Source: Lachnospiraceae bacterium (lineage in GTDB: Bacteria > Bacillota > Clostridia > Lachnospirales > Lachnospiraceae). Taken from it: 34,761 bases of DNA. Below the pieces are notes generated by a model. The model had not been told where the DNA came from, did not search any database, and worked only from the letters and a program-made list of their open reading frames with translations. The position numbers were made by a program, and so were the translations under genes. The stretch is taken from assembly GCA_017539565.1 (NCBI GenBank), contig JAFYCS010000043.1, forward strand, positions 1 through 34,761, written 5' to 3'. Of this stretch, positions 1-8,872 are shown one piece after another (position 1 is the first letter of the stretch; each line of letters opens with the position of its first letter).

Positions 1-1740
1 AAGGAAGAAAATAAGGAAGAAAACAACGTAAATGTCCAGCAGGAAGATAAGAAGGAAGAGGAAGCACCTGAAGTAAGGAAGATGGGAAGCCTGGAAATGC
101 CTAATCTTCAGAAGAAAGAAAATGAACTTAAAGAACAGGTCGAAGCTCTTGTAAAGAGACAGGAAGAGAAGCAGAAAGAGGAGGAAGAAAAGAAAAAGAA
201 GGAAGAGGAGGCTAAGGAGAAAGAACGGAAAAAGAAATCCGAATTCCTTAAGAATATGGCCGATCTTTCGGGAACCTATTCCGATCATAAAGAGTCGATC
301 CTTAAAATATCCGGCAGCATTAAGACGGTATATACCGATGTCGGAAAAGAGCTTTACAAGCAATGGTTCGGCGGTGAAGAAAGCGGACGTGAAAAAGCCG
401 AGAAAGACGAATTGGGAGAGATGCTGGAGGGCGTTAAGCTTGAAGATAGTAAGAAGGTTGAAAATGTCTTCGACGTTGTGGAAAAAACCTTCGAAAAGGT
501 TGACAATGTTCTGGCTAAGCCCGGTGAGATACTTAACCGCCTGAGTGCAGAGGACTTCGGTATAGTAGGAACCATATATACTTATGCGGATATGGGTGTC
601 GGATATCTCAGCCAGGCTAAGGAAGTGCTTGATAAGTATCTGGTTGATTCACCGGAGATGCTGGAGACCGTAGACGGAGTGATAAAGAATTATCTGGGCG
701 GTTTTATAAGTGCCAAAGGTATAGGTGAATGGTATGAGGACAAGATTTACGGCAATATAAATAAAGCTGTGAAATTTGTTGTGGATGACCGTATACCGGA
801 TAATGTAAAGAATGCGATCAAGAACATCTGCGACAAAGTCGGAGAAAGTAAAGACACGCTGGAACTCATATCAAAGTATATAGATCCTGCAGTAGGTATA
901 GCCGTAGCATTTAAGGGTATATATGACAATGCCAAGAATCTGAGGGATCTTAAGAAGAACAAAAACGAAGCCGTTGAAAAACGTACGGAGGATCAGAAGA
1001 AGATCGAAGATACGGCTAAAAAACGCAACAAGAGACAGAACGAACAGGTTAAGAAACAGGAAGAACTGAATAATGCCCTTCTTATGGCAGCGAACGATAC
1101 CACCCAGTATATCCAGTACAGACAGATCATGGGTAACGTAAAGGATGTGGTCGAAAAAGTCGGCAATATAATCACTACCTATGATAAGAAGTTTACGGTA
1201 GTAGGTCTTGGCGTTGATACGGCTGTGACTATCCTGCAGAAAGGTATCGATTGTGCAAGCTTCATCATGCACTGCCTGAATGATGCCACAATGCTTAAAG
1301 AATGGTTCAACGGTGCCGGCAGGGATATAGCTGAACGAATGGAAAAGGGTAAAGAGACCTATGAAAAGAGAAGCGGAGTGAAGGTCGGACCTTCGCTTGA
1401 GGAACAGCTGGTTGAGAAAGAAGAGGAGAAAGAGGCAGAGCAGCTCCAGATGCTTGAAGGACAGATCCGTAAGGACGGAAAACAGAATGTTAAGCAGTAC
1501 GGACGCAGCGAAGTCAAATTTACCCGCAGGGCTATGGGCTTTGAGAGCAATGAGGAACTGAACTGCTACATGGCACTTAATATGGTACATGCAATGCTGT
1601 TCTCTGCAAGTGATTATAATACGCTTGAGAGCAATAAGATGCTTGCAAAAGTCACCATGACCGTTCTGGGACTGGAAGACAGTATAGGCAAGACCGATTC
1701 CGACACTGCAATGAAGATCTATGCAAAGCTCAGAGAGTGA
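1..1740 (+). CDS. Charged coiled-coil protein of unknown function, 3' part only
   Basis: The reading frame is open from the first base of the window to the TGA at 1738-1740, so the true start lies upstream; an internal ATG at 82 is not needed. The visible 579 residues open with a Lys/Glu-rich stretch (roughly residues 1-80) typical of a long charged helix. Mostly helical sequence with moderately hydrophobic segments follows, then a second Lys/Glu/Gln-rich coiled-coil stretch (codons near 950-1080), another hydrophobic helical part, and a compact C-terminal segment containing a NMVHAMLFSASDYN motif. I see no enzyme motif, and no clear membrane span in the visible part. I do not recognise the family. 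It is not a usual neighbour of plsX, and a strong terminator separates it from that operon, so it probably ends an accessory region lying upstream. Confidence 0.75.
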   Translation, partial: KEENKEENNVNVQQEDKKEEEAPEVRKMGSLEMPNLQKKENELKEQVEALVKRQEEKQKEEEEKKKKEEEAKEKERKKKSEFLKNMADLSGTYSDHKESILKISGSIKTVYTDVGKELYKQWFGGEESGREKAEKDELGEMLEGVKLEDSKKVENVFDVVEKTFEKVDNVLAKPGEILNRLSAEDFGIVGTIYTYADMGVGYLSQAKEVLDKYLVDSPEMLETVDGVIKNYLGGFISAKGIGEWYEDKIYGNINKAVKFVVDDRIPDNVKNAIKNICDKVGESKDTLELISKYIDPAVGIAVAFKGIYDNAKNLRDLKKNKNEAVEKRTEDQKKIEDTAKKRNKRQNEQVKKQEELNNALLMAANDTTQYIQYRQIMGNVKDVVEKVGNIITTYDKKFTVVGLGVDTAVTILQKGIDCASFIMHCLNDATMLKEWFNGAGRDIAERMEKGKETYEKRSGVKVGPSLEEQLVEKEEEKEAEQLQMLEGQIRKDGKQNVKQYGRSEVKFTRRAMGFESNEELNCYMALNMVHAMLFSASDYNTLESNKMLAKVTMTVLGLEDSIGKTDSDTAMKIYAKLRE

Positions 1741-1753
1741 TATTATGCTTTCG

Positions 1754-1784
1754 GACCCCGCGCCACGGCGCGGGGTCTTTTTTT
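1754..1784 (+). terminator. Rho-independent terminator after the coiled-coil gene
   Basis: A perfect 10-bp GC-rich stem (GACCCCGCGC / GCGCGGGGTC, 1754-1763 and 1768-1777) has a 4-base CACG loop and is followed directly by seven T. It lies 13 bases after the stop codon and insulates the upstream gene from plsX. Confidence 0.93.
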
Positions 1785-1785
1785 C

Positions 1786-1814
1786 TTGCTTTTTTTGGGA
1801 ATTTTTAGTAAAAT
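1786..1814 (+). promoter_or_regulatory. Candidate sigma-A promoter for plsX operon
   Basis: TTGCTT (1786-1791), a 17-base spacer and TAAAAT (1809-1814) lie between the terminator and plsX. The -35 is weak (3 of 6) and the -10 is good. I looked for the FapR operator that controls plsX in Bacillus and did not find a match. Confidence 0.5.
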
Positions 1815-1852
1815 ATACTCTGAATTTTTGTGTAAAGTATCGGGAGGGGATT

Positions 1853-2875
1853 ATGAGCGAAACGGTACGTATAGCCATGGATGCCATGGGCGGGGACAAT
1901 GCTCCCGGAGAGATAATCGCAGGCGTTATAGACGCCCTGAAAGAGGCTGATGACGTTATCGTCTATCTGGTCGGCAAGGAGGATGTGATAGCATCCGAGC
2001 TCTCCAAGTACAGCTATGACGAAAAGCGCATAGAAGTGGTACATGCTTCGGAAGTGATCGAGATGGCAGAACCGCCTGTAATGGCTGTCCGCCGCAAGAA
2101 GGATTCTTCCATAGTAAGGGCCCTCAACCTGGTGAAGGACGGTACCTGTGATGCTTTTGTTTCGGCAGGATCCTCCGGAGCCATACTGGTGGGCGGCCAG
2201 CTTATAGTGGGACGTATACCCGGCGTGGAACGCGCTCCTTTAGCCCCCATAATCCCTACCGAAAAGGGAGCATCCCTTCTTATAGACTGTGGTGCAAACG
2301 TGGATGCCAGGGCTGAACAGCTGGTACAGTTCGCAAGGATGGGAAGCATATATGCAGAGAATGCATTGGGTATAGAAAAGCCCCGTGTAGGTATAGTCAA
2401 TATCGGTGCTGAAGAGGAAAAGGGAAATGCCCTGGTAAAAGAGACCATCCCTTTGCTCAAGGAGTGTGATGACATCAACTTTACAGGATGTGTGGAATCA
2501 AGAGATATACCTTTCGGAGCAGCGGACGTTATAGTCTGTGAGGCTTTCACCGGTAATGCGATACTCAAGTTATATGAAGGTGAGGCAACTTTCATTTTAA
2601 AAGCGCTTAAGAGGGCGATGATGACCAATACCCGCAGCAAGCTGGGAGCGCTGCTCTTAAAGCCGGCACTTAAGGAAGTGCTTAAGGATTTTGACGTAAA
2701 ACAGTATGGCGGGGCACCGCTCCTTGGCCTGAACGGACTGGTCGTAAAGACCCACGGATCGGCAGAAGCGGTTGAAGTAAAGAATTCGATACTGCAGTGC
2801 CGTACCTTTAAAGCGCAGCATATTAACGAAAAGATCAAAGAAAATATGAAGCTGGGCAGTGATGATGGAATATGA
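1853..2875 (+). CDS. plsX: Phosphate acyltransferase PlsX
   Basis: PlsX makes acyl-phosphate from acyl-ACP and phosphate, the first step of phosphatidic acid synthesis through PlsY in most Gram-positive bacteria. The 340-residue product has the family N-terminus IAMDAMGGDNAPGEII and conserved segments SAGSSGAILVGGQ and CEAFTGNAILKLYEG, and its length is normal. The frame extends upstream to 1721, but the ATG at 1853 has a strong GGGAGGGG ribosome site four bases before it and gives the usual N-terminus, so I chose it. The next gene, the acyl carrier protein, starts inside its 3' end, which fits coupled production of PlsX and its acyl-ACP substrate carrier. Confidence 0.95.
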   Translation: MSETVRIAMDAMGGDNAPGEIIAGVIDALKEADDVIVYLVGKEDVIASELSKYSYDEKRIEVVHASEVIEMAEPPVMAVRRKKDSSIVRALNLVKDGTCDAFVSAGSSGAILVGGQLIVGRIPGVERAPLAPIIPTEKGASLLIDCGANVDARAEQLVQFARMGSIYAENALGIEKPRVGIVNIGAEEEKGNALVKETIPLLKECDDINFTGCVESRDIPFGAADVIVCEAFTGNAILKLYEGEATFILKALKRAMMTNTRSKLGALLLKPALKEVLKDFDVKQYGGAPLLGLNGLVVKTHGSAEAVEVKNSILQCRTFKAQHINEKIKENMKLGSDDGI

Positions 2876-3101
2876 TGTATTAAAAAAAGCCATAGAAAAA
2901 ACCCTTCAGGTATACAATACGGAGATAACCCCGGAGTCTACCTTTGAAACAGCGTTGGGAGCCGATTCCATAGACATGGCACAGATATTCAAGCTGGTGG
3001 AAGAAGAGCTGGGTATCACGATACCTGTCGCAGAGTGGGCGGGAGTCAGTACAGTACAGGATGCTTATGAGCTGATATGCAGGGTGAAGCAGAATGAATG
3101 A
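2865..3101 (+). CDS. acpP: Acyl carrier protein
   Basis: This small acidic protein (78 residues) carries fatty-acyl chains on a phosphopantetheine arm. The attachment site is the Ser of GADSIDM (Ser35), preceded by ITPESTF, which is typical of clostridial ACPs. GTG at 2859 and ATG at 2862 are alternative starts; ATG 2865 gives the usual MEYDVL-type N-terminus. There is no strong ribosome site, and the gene overlaps the end of plsX by 11 bases and rnc by 8, so translational coupling is likely. Helix 3 (PVAEWAGVSTVQDAYELI) differs from the housekeeping E. coli sequence, so a second or specialised ACP cannot be ruled out, but the plsX-acpP-rnc order argues for the main one. Confidence 0.9.
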   Translation: MEYDVLKKAIEKTLQVYNTEITPESTFETALGADSIDMAQIFKLVEEELGITIPVAEWAGVSTVQDAYELICRVKQNE

Positions 3102-3795
3102 TGAAGAAAGGGTAGCCGTTATCGAAAAACAGACCGGCTATGTATTTAAGGATAAATCCCTTTTGCTTACTGCGATAACACATTCGTCCTATGCCCATGA
3201 GCGTAAGATAAATAAGACGGGATGTAATGAACGTCTGGAGTTTCTGGGAGATGCGGTGCTGGAACTCATAAGCAGCAGATACCTGTTTGAAAAGTATAAA
3301 GATCTGCCGGAAGGCAGGCTTACGTATCTCAGGGCTTCACTGGTGAGTGAAAAGCCGCTGGCTGAATGTGCAAAGAGGATAGGCCTGGGGGAAGTGCTGC
3401 GGCTTGGCAAAGGCGAGGAGGCCGGAGGCGGCAGGACGAAAGCTTCCGTTACGTCGGATGCATACGAGGCTCTGATCGGTGCGATATATCTGGACGGAGG
3501 TTTTGAAGAGGCAAGCCGCTTTGTGGAACGTGAAGTGATGAGCTGCAGCGGGGAGCATCTTAAGGAAAAGGATCCCAAAACTACCCTGCAGGAACTTCTT
3601 CAGAAAAGGATGGAAGCGCATATCGAATATGAGCTGATAAGCGAGACCGGCCCCGATCATGACAAGTGCTATACCGTGGAAGTAAAGGTGAACGGTAAGG
3701 CCTGCGGCAGAGGCGAGGGCAGGAATAAAAAGAATGCTGAAAAAGCAGCGGCTGCAGAGGCCGTAGAATACTGGAAGAAAGAGATAGCAAAGTAA
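3094..3795 (+). CDS. rnc: Ribonuclease III
   Basis: Double-strand-specific endoribonuclease that processes rRNA precursors and structured mRNAs. The 233-residue protein has the N-terminal RNase III domain with signature NERLEFLGDAVLE (about residues 45-57) and DAYEALIGAIYLD (122-134). The metal-binding catalytic residues are E46, D53, D122 and E125, with the same spacing as E38/D45/D114/E117 of the E. coli enzyme. A C-terminal dsRNA-binding domain starts near DPKTTLQELLQ and ends in the basic KKNAEKAAAAEA helix. Length is normal and all key residues are present. It sits between acpP and smc, the standard Firmicutes order, and its stop codon shares one base with the smc start. Confidence 0.96.
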   Translation: MNDEERVAVIEKQTGYVFKDKSLLLTAITHSSYAHERKINKTGCNERLEFLGDAVLELISSRYLFEKYKDLPEGRLTYLRASLVSEKPLAECAKRIGLGEVLRLGKGEEAGGGRTKASVTSDAYEALIGAIYLDGGFEEASRFVEREVMSCSGEHLKEKDPKTTLQELLQKRMEAHIEYELISETGPDHDKCYTVEVKVNGKACGRGEGRNKKNAEKAAAAEAVEYWKKEIAK

Positions 3796-6700
3796 TGTAT
3801 TTAAAGAGTATAGAAGTTCAGGGCTTTAAGTCCTTTGCAAATAAGATAAGATTTGAGTTCCATAACGGTATCACAGGTATAGTAGGACCAAACGGATCAG
3901 GTAAATCCAATGTTGCGGACGCGGTACGCTGGGTTCTTGGAGAACAGCGTATCAAGCAGCTGCGTGGTGCATCCATGCAGGATGTTATCTTTTCCGGAAC
4001 CGAATTGCGTAAGCCTCTGGGGTATGCTTATGTTGCCATTACCCTGGATAATTCCGACAGACAGCTTTCGGTTGATTATGATGAAGTAACAGTTGCCAGA
4101 AAGATCTACCGCTCGGGTGAGAGTGAATATCTGATGAACGGCAATATATGCAGGCTTAAGGATGTTAACGAGCTGTTTTATGATACCGGTATAGGTAAGG
4201 AAGGCTATTCCATCATAGGACAGGGCCAGATTGACCGTATACTTTCGGGTAAACCCGAAGAGAGGCGTGAGCTTTTTGATGAGGCTGCAGGTATCGTTAA
4301 GTTTAAGAAACGTAAGGCTGCGGCTGTTAAGCAGCTTGAAGATGAGAAGCAGAACCTGACGCGTGTAAATGATATACTGGCTGAGCTGGAAAAGCAGGTG
4401 GGACCGCTGGAGAAGCAGTCGGAGAAGGCTCATGAATACCTGAAGAAAAAGGAAGAATTAAAGCGCCTGGATGTGAACCATTTCCTGCTGGACAGTGACA
4501 GAAAGGCGGAGGCATTAAAGGATACCAAAGAAAAACTGCGCATTGTTAATGATGACTTGTCCGGTCATCAGGCACAGTTGGAAAAGATCCGTGCTGAATA
4601 TGATACGATATCCGAGGATCTTACAGCTCTGGAACAGCAGCTGGATGAAGCCAGAGGAGAACTGAGTGAGGCGGGTACCGCACGCACCAGGCTGGAGTCA
4701 CAGATAGCTATCGCCAATGAGCAGATCAACTCCGCACAGAAAGGGACAGAGCATTTTACCAGACGCATAGAGGAACTTAATGCTTCCCTGGAAGAAAAAA
4801 AGAAAGAAAAGGAATCCATAGACAGCGATAAGTCCGGTGCTGATGATGTACTTAAGGAAGCGCAGGATAAGAGGGACAAGGAAAGAGCTGTCTTAAAAGA
4901 GATACAGGATAAGATCGAGGAGATCAACCAGGCTATAGAGGCAGATAAGAACGGCATCATTGAAATGCTCAACGAGCGCGCCAATGTGCGCAGTTCAAAA
5001 GAGCGTTATGATACTATGCTGGAGCAGAGCCAGGTAAGGCGTGCCGAGCTCAATTCCCGCTTCCTGCAGGCAAGGACCGATGAGGAAGAGCAGCAGAACA
5101 TAATCGAAAGCCTGCGAAAGGAATTTGAGGAGATCAACAAAAGGATCAAGGATATCGATTACGAGCGCGAAAAGAAAGAGGAACGCGCCGGTGAGATACA
5201 TGACGAACTGGGGGCTATGGATAAGCAGCTGCAGGAGACCCAGGTGGCATATCATCAGGATAAGACCAAGCTGGAATCCATTTCAAACCTGACAGAGCGT
5301 TATGAAGGCTACAGCGGATCCATACGGCATGTAATGGAAAAGAAGGCCGAGGATAAAGGTGTTATCGGCGTTGTGGCAGATATAATCCGCGTGGAAAAAC
5401 GTTATGAGACGGCTATAGAGACTGCGCTGGGCGGTAATATCCAGAACATCGTAACCCGTGATGAGGCCTGCGCAAAGCGCATGATAAAATACCTTAAGGA
5501 TAACCGCTTCGGACGTGCCACATTCCTGCCCCTTACATCCATAGAGCATCCCCAGAAGTTCAAGACACCCGAGGTGCTTAATGAAAGAGGCGTTATCGGT
5601 ATGGCGGATGAGATCGTTGATACCGATCCCGAATATATCAATGTAGCAAAGAGCATGCTGGGCCGTATAGTCGTTATCGATAATATGGATAACGCCCTGG
5701 CTATAGCACGTAAATATGACTATGGTATCAGGATGGTCACCATAGAAGGCGAACTGCTGGTACCCGGCGGTGCCATAAGCGGTGGTGCGTTTAAGAATAA
5801 TTCGAACCTTCTGGGACGCCGCCGTGAGATGGATGAGCTTGAGAAAAAGGTAAAAGATGCCCTGGCAAAGATAAACGGGTTCATGGACGGCATAGAGAAA
5901 CTCAAAGCGGAGCGTAACCGTTTAAGGGTTGAGATAGAGGATGCCAAGGTAAGAAGCCAGAAGGAGTTTATCAACTTAAATACCGCAAACCTCAACCTTC
6001 AGAAGGCACAGGAAAAGATAGATGCCACCACCAGGGGCGTGGACGACTTAAACCGCGAACAGGGTGAGATAGAACAGCAGGTAAAAGAGATCAAGGAGCG
6101 CCAGGTCGAGATCGCAGAGGCATTAAAGGGCTTCGCAGGTAACGAAAAGGAATTAAACGAACGGATCGAAGCTGCGCAGATAAAGCTTGATGCGGAAAGG
6201 GATAAAGAAACTGCCCAGGCTATGACCGTTACCGAATGTGAGGTCGAACTGGAGAAGCTGGTACAGAAGCAGCAGTTTGAAGCTCAGAATGTTGAGCGTA
6301 TCGATTCAGAGATTGCGCGTATAGAGAAGGAACTGGGTGAAGCAAGGGAGACCATCGCTGCCAATGCGGATACTGTCAGACAGAAGGAAGAAGATATAGC
6401 GCAGATAAAGCAGACCATAGAGGCAAGCTTTTCTGCCGAAGAAGATTCAAAGAATAAATTAAAAGCCCTTCAGAATAAGAAGGATGAACTGGGTGAGAAG
6501 CAGAAAGGTTTCTTCAGCCAGAGAGAAGAGCTTACGGATAAGATCGGCGGCCTGGATAAGGATGCATACCGTTTGAACAGCCAGCTGGATAAGCTGCATG
6601 ATGAGATGAACGGACTTACCGAATACATGTGGAATGAATATGAGCTGACGCTGGAAGATGCGGCTGCACTGAAGGATGAGGCACTGACCGATCTGGTATT

Positions 6701-7355
6701 CATAAAGAGGAGCATTGCAGAAGTTAAAGATGCCATCAAGCGTCTGGGCGATGTAAACGTAAATGCTATTGAAGATTACAAGGCTGTCATGGAAAGATAT
6801 ACCTTCCTTAAGGGGCAGCACGACGATCTGATAAATGCGGAGAAGGAACTGCAGGGTATCATCGAAGAACTGGATACCGCAATGAGAAAGCAGTTCGCCG
6901 ACAAGTTCGATGAGATAAAGAAAGAATTTGATAAGGTGTTCAAAGAGCTCTTCGGCGGCGGTAAAGGTACGCTGGAGCTCATGGAGGACGAGGATATACT
7001 CGAAGCAGGCATACGTATCATAGCGCAGCCACCCGGAAAGAAACTGCAGAACATGATGCAGCTCTCCGGTGGTGAAAAGGCACTGGCGGCCATCGCACTG
7101 CTCTTTGCGATACAGAACCTTAAGCCTTCGCCTTTCTGTCTGTTGGATGAGATAGAGGCTGCCCTTGATGAGAGTAACGTGGGACGTTACGCAAATTACC
7201 TGCACAAGCTGACAGCACATACACAGTTCATCGTCATCACCCACCGCCGCGGTACCATGGAGAAGGCCGACCGTCTCTACGGTATAACGATGCAGGAAAA
7301 GGGTGTATCGACACTGGTATCAGTCAACCTGATAGATGAAGAGCTGGATAATTAA
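3795..7355 (+). CDS. smc: Chromosome partition protein SMC
   Basis: SMC forms the ATP-driven DNA-loop-extruding ring that compacts and separates sister chromosomes with ScpA and ScpB. The 1186-residue protein has the N-terminal ATPase half with Walker A GPNGSGKSN (31-39), a long coiled coil, a hinge around residues 500-670 (IGVVADIIRVEKRYETA to VPGGAISGG), the returning coiled coil, and the C-terminal half with ABC signature LSGGEKAL (from 1090) and Walker B LLDEIEAALDE (1116 onward). All motifs and the length are normal. The start overlaps the rnc stop by one base (TAATG). It is followed 20 bases later by ftsY, a common partner in Firmicutes. Confidence 0.97.
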   Translation: MYLKSIEVQGFKSFANKIRFEFHNGITGIVGPNGSGKSNVADAVRWVLGEQRIKQLRGASMQDVIFSGTELRKPLGYAYVAITLDNSDRQLSVDYDEVTVARKIYRSGESEYLMNGNICRLKDVNELFYDTGIGKEGYSIIGQGQIDRILSGKPEERRELFDEAAGIVKFKKRKAAAVKQLEDEKQNLTRVNDILAELEKQVGPLEKQSEKAHEYLKKKEELKRLDVNHFLLDSDRKAEALKDTKEKLRIVNDDLSGHQAQLEKIRAEYDTISEDLTALEQQLDEARGELSEAGTARTRLESQIAIANEQINSAQKGTEHFTRRIEELNASLEEKKKEKESIDSDKSGADDVLKEAQDKRDKERAVLKEIQDKIEEINQAIEADKNGIIEMLNERANVRSSKERYDTMLEQSQVRRAELNSRFLQARTDEEEQQNIIESLRKEFEEINKRIKDIDYEREKKEERAGEIHDELGAMDKQLQETQVAYHQDKTKLESISNLTERYEGYSGSIRHVMEKKAEDKGVIGVVADIIRVEKRYETAIETALGGNIQNIVTRDEACAKRMIKYLKDNRFGRATFLPLTSIEHPQKFKTPEVLNERGVIGMADEIVDTDPEYINVAKSMLGRIVVIDNMDNALAIARKYDYGIRMVTIEGELLVPGGAISGGAFKNNSNLLGRRREMDELEKKVKDALAKINGFMDGIEKLKAERNRLRVEIEDAKVRSQKEFINLNTANLNLQKAQEKIDATTRGVDDLNREQGEIEQQVKEIKERQVEIAEALKGFAGNEKELNERIEAAQIKLDAERDKETAQAMTVTECEVELEKLVQKQQFEAQNVERIDSEIARIEKELGEARETIAANADTVRQKEEDIAQIKQTIEASFSAEEDSKNKLKALQNKKDELGEKQKGFFSQREELTDKIGGLDKDAYRLNSQLDKLHDEMNGLTEYMWNEYELTLEDAAALKDEALTDLVFIKRSIAEVKDAIKRLGDVNVNAIEDYKAVMERYTFLKGQHDDLINAEKELQGIIEELDTAMRKQFADKFDEIKKEFDKVFKELFGGGKGTLELMEDEDILEAGIRIIAQPPGKKLQNMMQLSGGEKALAAIALLFAIQNLKPSPFCLLDEIEAALDESNVGRYANYLHKLTAHTQFIVITHRRGTMEKADRLYGITMQEKGVSTLVSVNLIDEELDN

Positions 7356-7375
7356 ATAAAAAAGGAGAAAAGATT

Positions 7376-8872
7376 ATGGCCTGGTGGCCCTTTGGCAAGA
7401 AGAAAAAGGAAGAAGAGGAAGAGATAGTCGAGGATCAGAGCTTCCGCGTAAGCGATGATGATGCGGACTTCAGTCTTTTCAGACGTAATGATGAGCCTGC
7501 TGCTGAAACGCCGGTTTATCAGGAACCCGTGATACAGGCGCCCGTTGAGGAAACTGTTACAGCAACGGAAGAAGTTAATGCACAGGTTTTACAAATTGCG
7601 GTTCCGGAAGATACTTCGGCTGTAACACCGGAAGAAACTTCGTTAGATACACCGGATATAACTACGGCAGAAACTACTGTTGCAGCACCGGAAGAGAATG
7701 AGCCGGAAGAAGCTGAAGCAGAAGGATCAGAACCGGAAGAAACAGAAGCAGAAGAAGAGGACAAGCCTAAGAAAAAAGGCTTCTTCGGACTGTTCGGATC
7801 CAGGGATAAGACTGCAGATGAGGAAGAGGAAAAGGGTGAAGAGGACGGATCCGAAGCTGAACAAGCAGCAGAACCCGCAGAGGAAGAGGCAGAAGAAAAG
7901 CCCAAGAAGAAGGGCTTCTTTGCGCGCCTTAAGGAAGGTCTTGCAAAGACCAGGGATAACTTTGTTTACAGTCTGGACATCATCTTTGATGGTGCAGCCG
8001 CAATAGACGATGACTTTTATGAGGAACTGGAAGAGATCCTCATAATGGGTGATATAGGCGTACGCACTACGGAAGAAATACTGGATACTTTAAAAGAGCA
8101 GGTTGAGGACCAGCATATAGTGCGTCCTACCGAGTGTAAGGAACTGCTCATCAAGGATATCAGGGACCAGATGCATGTAGGCAATGCTGCTTATGATTTC
8201 GAAAAGCAGCAGTCGGTCGTGTTTGTCATAGGTGTTAACGGTGTCGGGAAGACCACATCTATCGGTAAGATCGCATCACACTTAAAGGCACAGGGCAAGC
8301 GCGTGATGATGGCAGCAGCCGATACCTTCCGCGCGGCTGCAGGAGACCAGCTTAAAGTATGGGCAGACCGTGCTGGTGTTGAACTCATCGGCGGACGGGA
8401 AGGAGCTGATCCTTCCAGCGTTCTCTATGATGCTACCGCAGCGGCCAAGGCAAGAGGTGTGGATGTACTGCTGGTGGATACCGCTGGACGTCTTAACAAT
8501 AAAAAGAACCTGATGGAAGAACTTAAGAAGATGAACCGTGTCATCGATAAGGAATTCCCCCAGGCACACAGGGAGAATCTGATAGTGCTGGATGCCACAA
8601 CCGGGCAGAATGCACTTCAGCAGGCAAGGGATTTCAACGATGTTGCGGATTTAAGCGGTATCATACTTACAAAGATGGACGGTACCGCAAAGGGAGGTAT
8701 CGCTGTAGCGATACAGTCTGAGCTTAAGGTGCCCGTTAAATATATCGGTGTAGGTGAACATATTGAGGATCTGCAAAAATTTGATGCAGATGCCTTTGTG
8801 GAAGCTCTCTTTGATGTAGAGCTTGAAAAAGATGAAGAAGATGAAAATGCGGAGGATGGAGAAGATGCCTGA
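7376..8872 (+). CDS. ftsY: Signal recognition particle receptor FtsY
   Basis: FtsY receives ribosome-SRP complexes at the membrane and hydrolyses GTP together with Ffh. The C-terminal NG domain (about 185-485) shows the P-loop GVNGVGKTT (286-294), DTFRAAA, DTAGR (368-372) and TKMDG (432-436). The first 180 residues form a very acidic, low-complexity A domain, longer than in Bacillus FtsY, which lacks a comparable extension as I recall. Within it the element KPKKKGFF occurs twice (about 130-137 and 175-182); the second copy leads into the RLKEGLAKTR helix known to touch membrane lipids. A good AAAGGAG site precedes the ATG. The expected ffh and ylxM neighbours are absent; ilvA follows. Confidence 0.96.
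   Translation: MAWWPFGKKKKEEEEEIVEDQSFRVSDDDADFSLFRRNDEPAAETPVYQEPVIQAPVEETVTATEEVNAQVLQIAVPEDTSAVTPEETSLDTPDITTAETTVAAPEENEPEEAEAEGSEPEETEAEEEDKPKKKGFFGLFGSRDKTADEEEEKGEEDGSEAEQAAEPAEEEAEEKPKKKGFFARLKEGLAKTRDNFVYSLDIIFDGAAAIDDDFYEELEEILIMGDIGVRTTEEILDTLKEQVEDQHIVRPTECKELLIKDIRDQMHVGNAAYDFEKQQSVVFVIGVNGVGKTTSIGKIASHLKAQGKRVMMAAADTFRAAAGDQLKVWADRAGVELIGGREGADPSSVLYDATAAAKARGVDVLLVDTAGRLNNKKNLMEELKKMNRVIDKEFPQAHRENLIVLDATTGQNALQQARDFNDVADLSGIILTKMDGTAKGGIAVAIQSELKVPVKYIGVGEHIEDLQKFDADAFVEALFDVELEKDEEDENAEDGEDA

Noticed and set aside
1795-1852. Possible FapR operator before plsX
   Set aside because: The AT-rich sequence has none of the paired AGTACCT half-sites of the known operator.
871-1899. 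342-codon open frame on the minus strand
   Set aside because: It lies opposite the coiled-coil gene, crosses a perfect terminator and the plsX start, has no ribosome site, and its Cys/Ile/Leu-rich composition is typical of an antisense shadow.
2014-2838. 274-codon minus-strand open frame opposite plsX
   Set aside because: Shadow of a clear plsX; Ser/Pro-rich composition and no ribosome site.
6459-7244. 261-codon minus-strand open frame opposite smc
   Set aside because: It covers the conserved SMC ATPase motifs on the other strand, so it is a codon-bias shadow.
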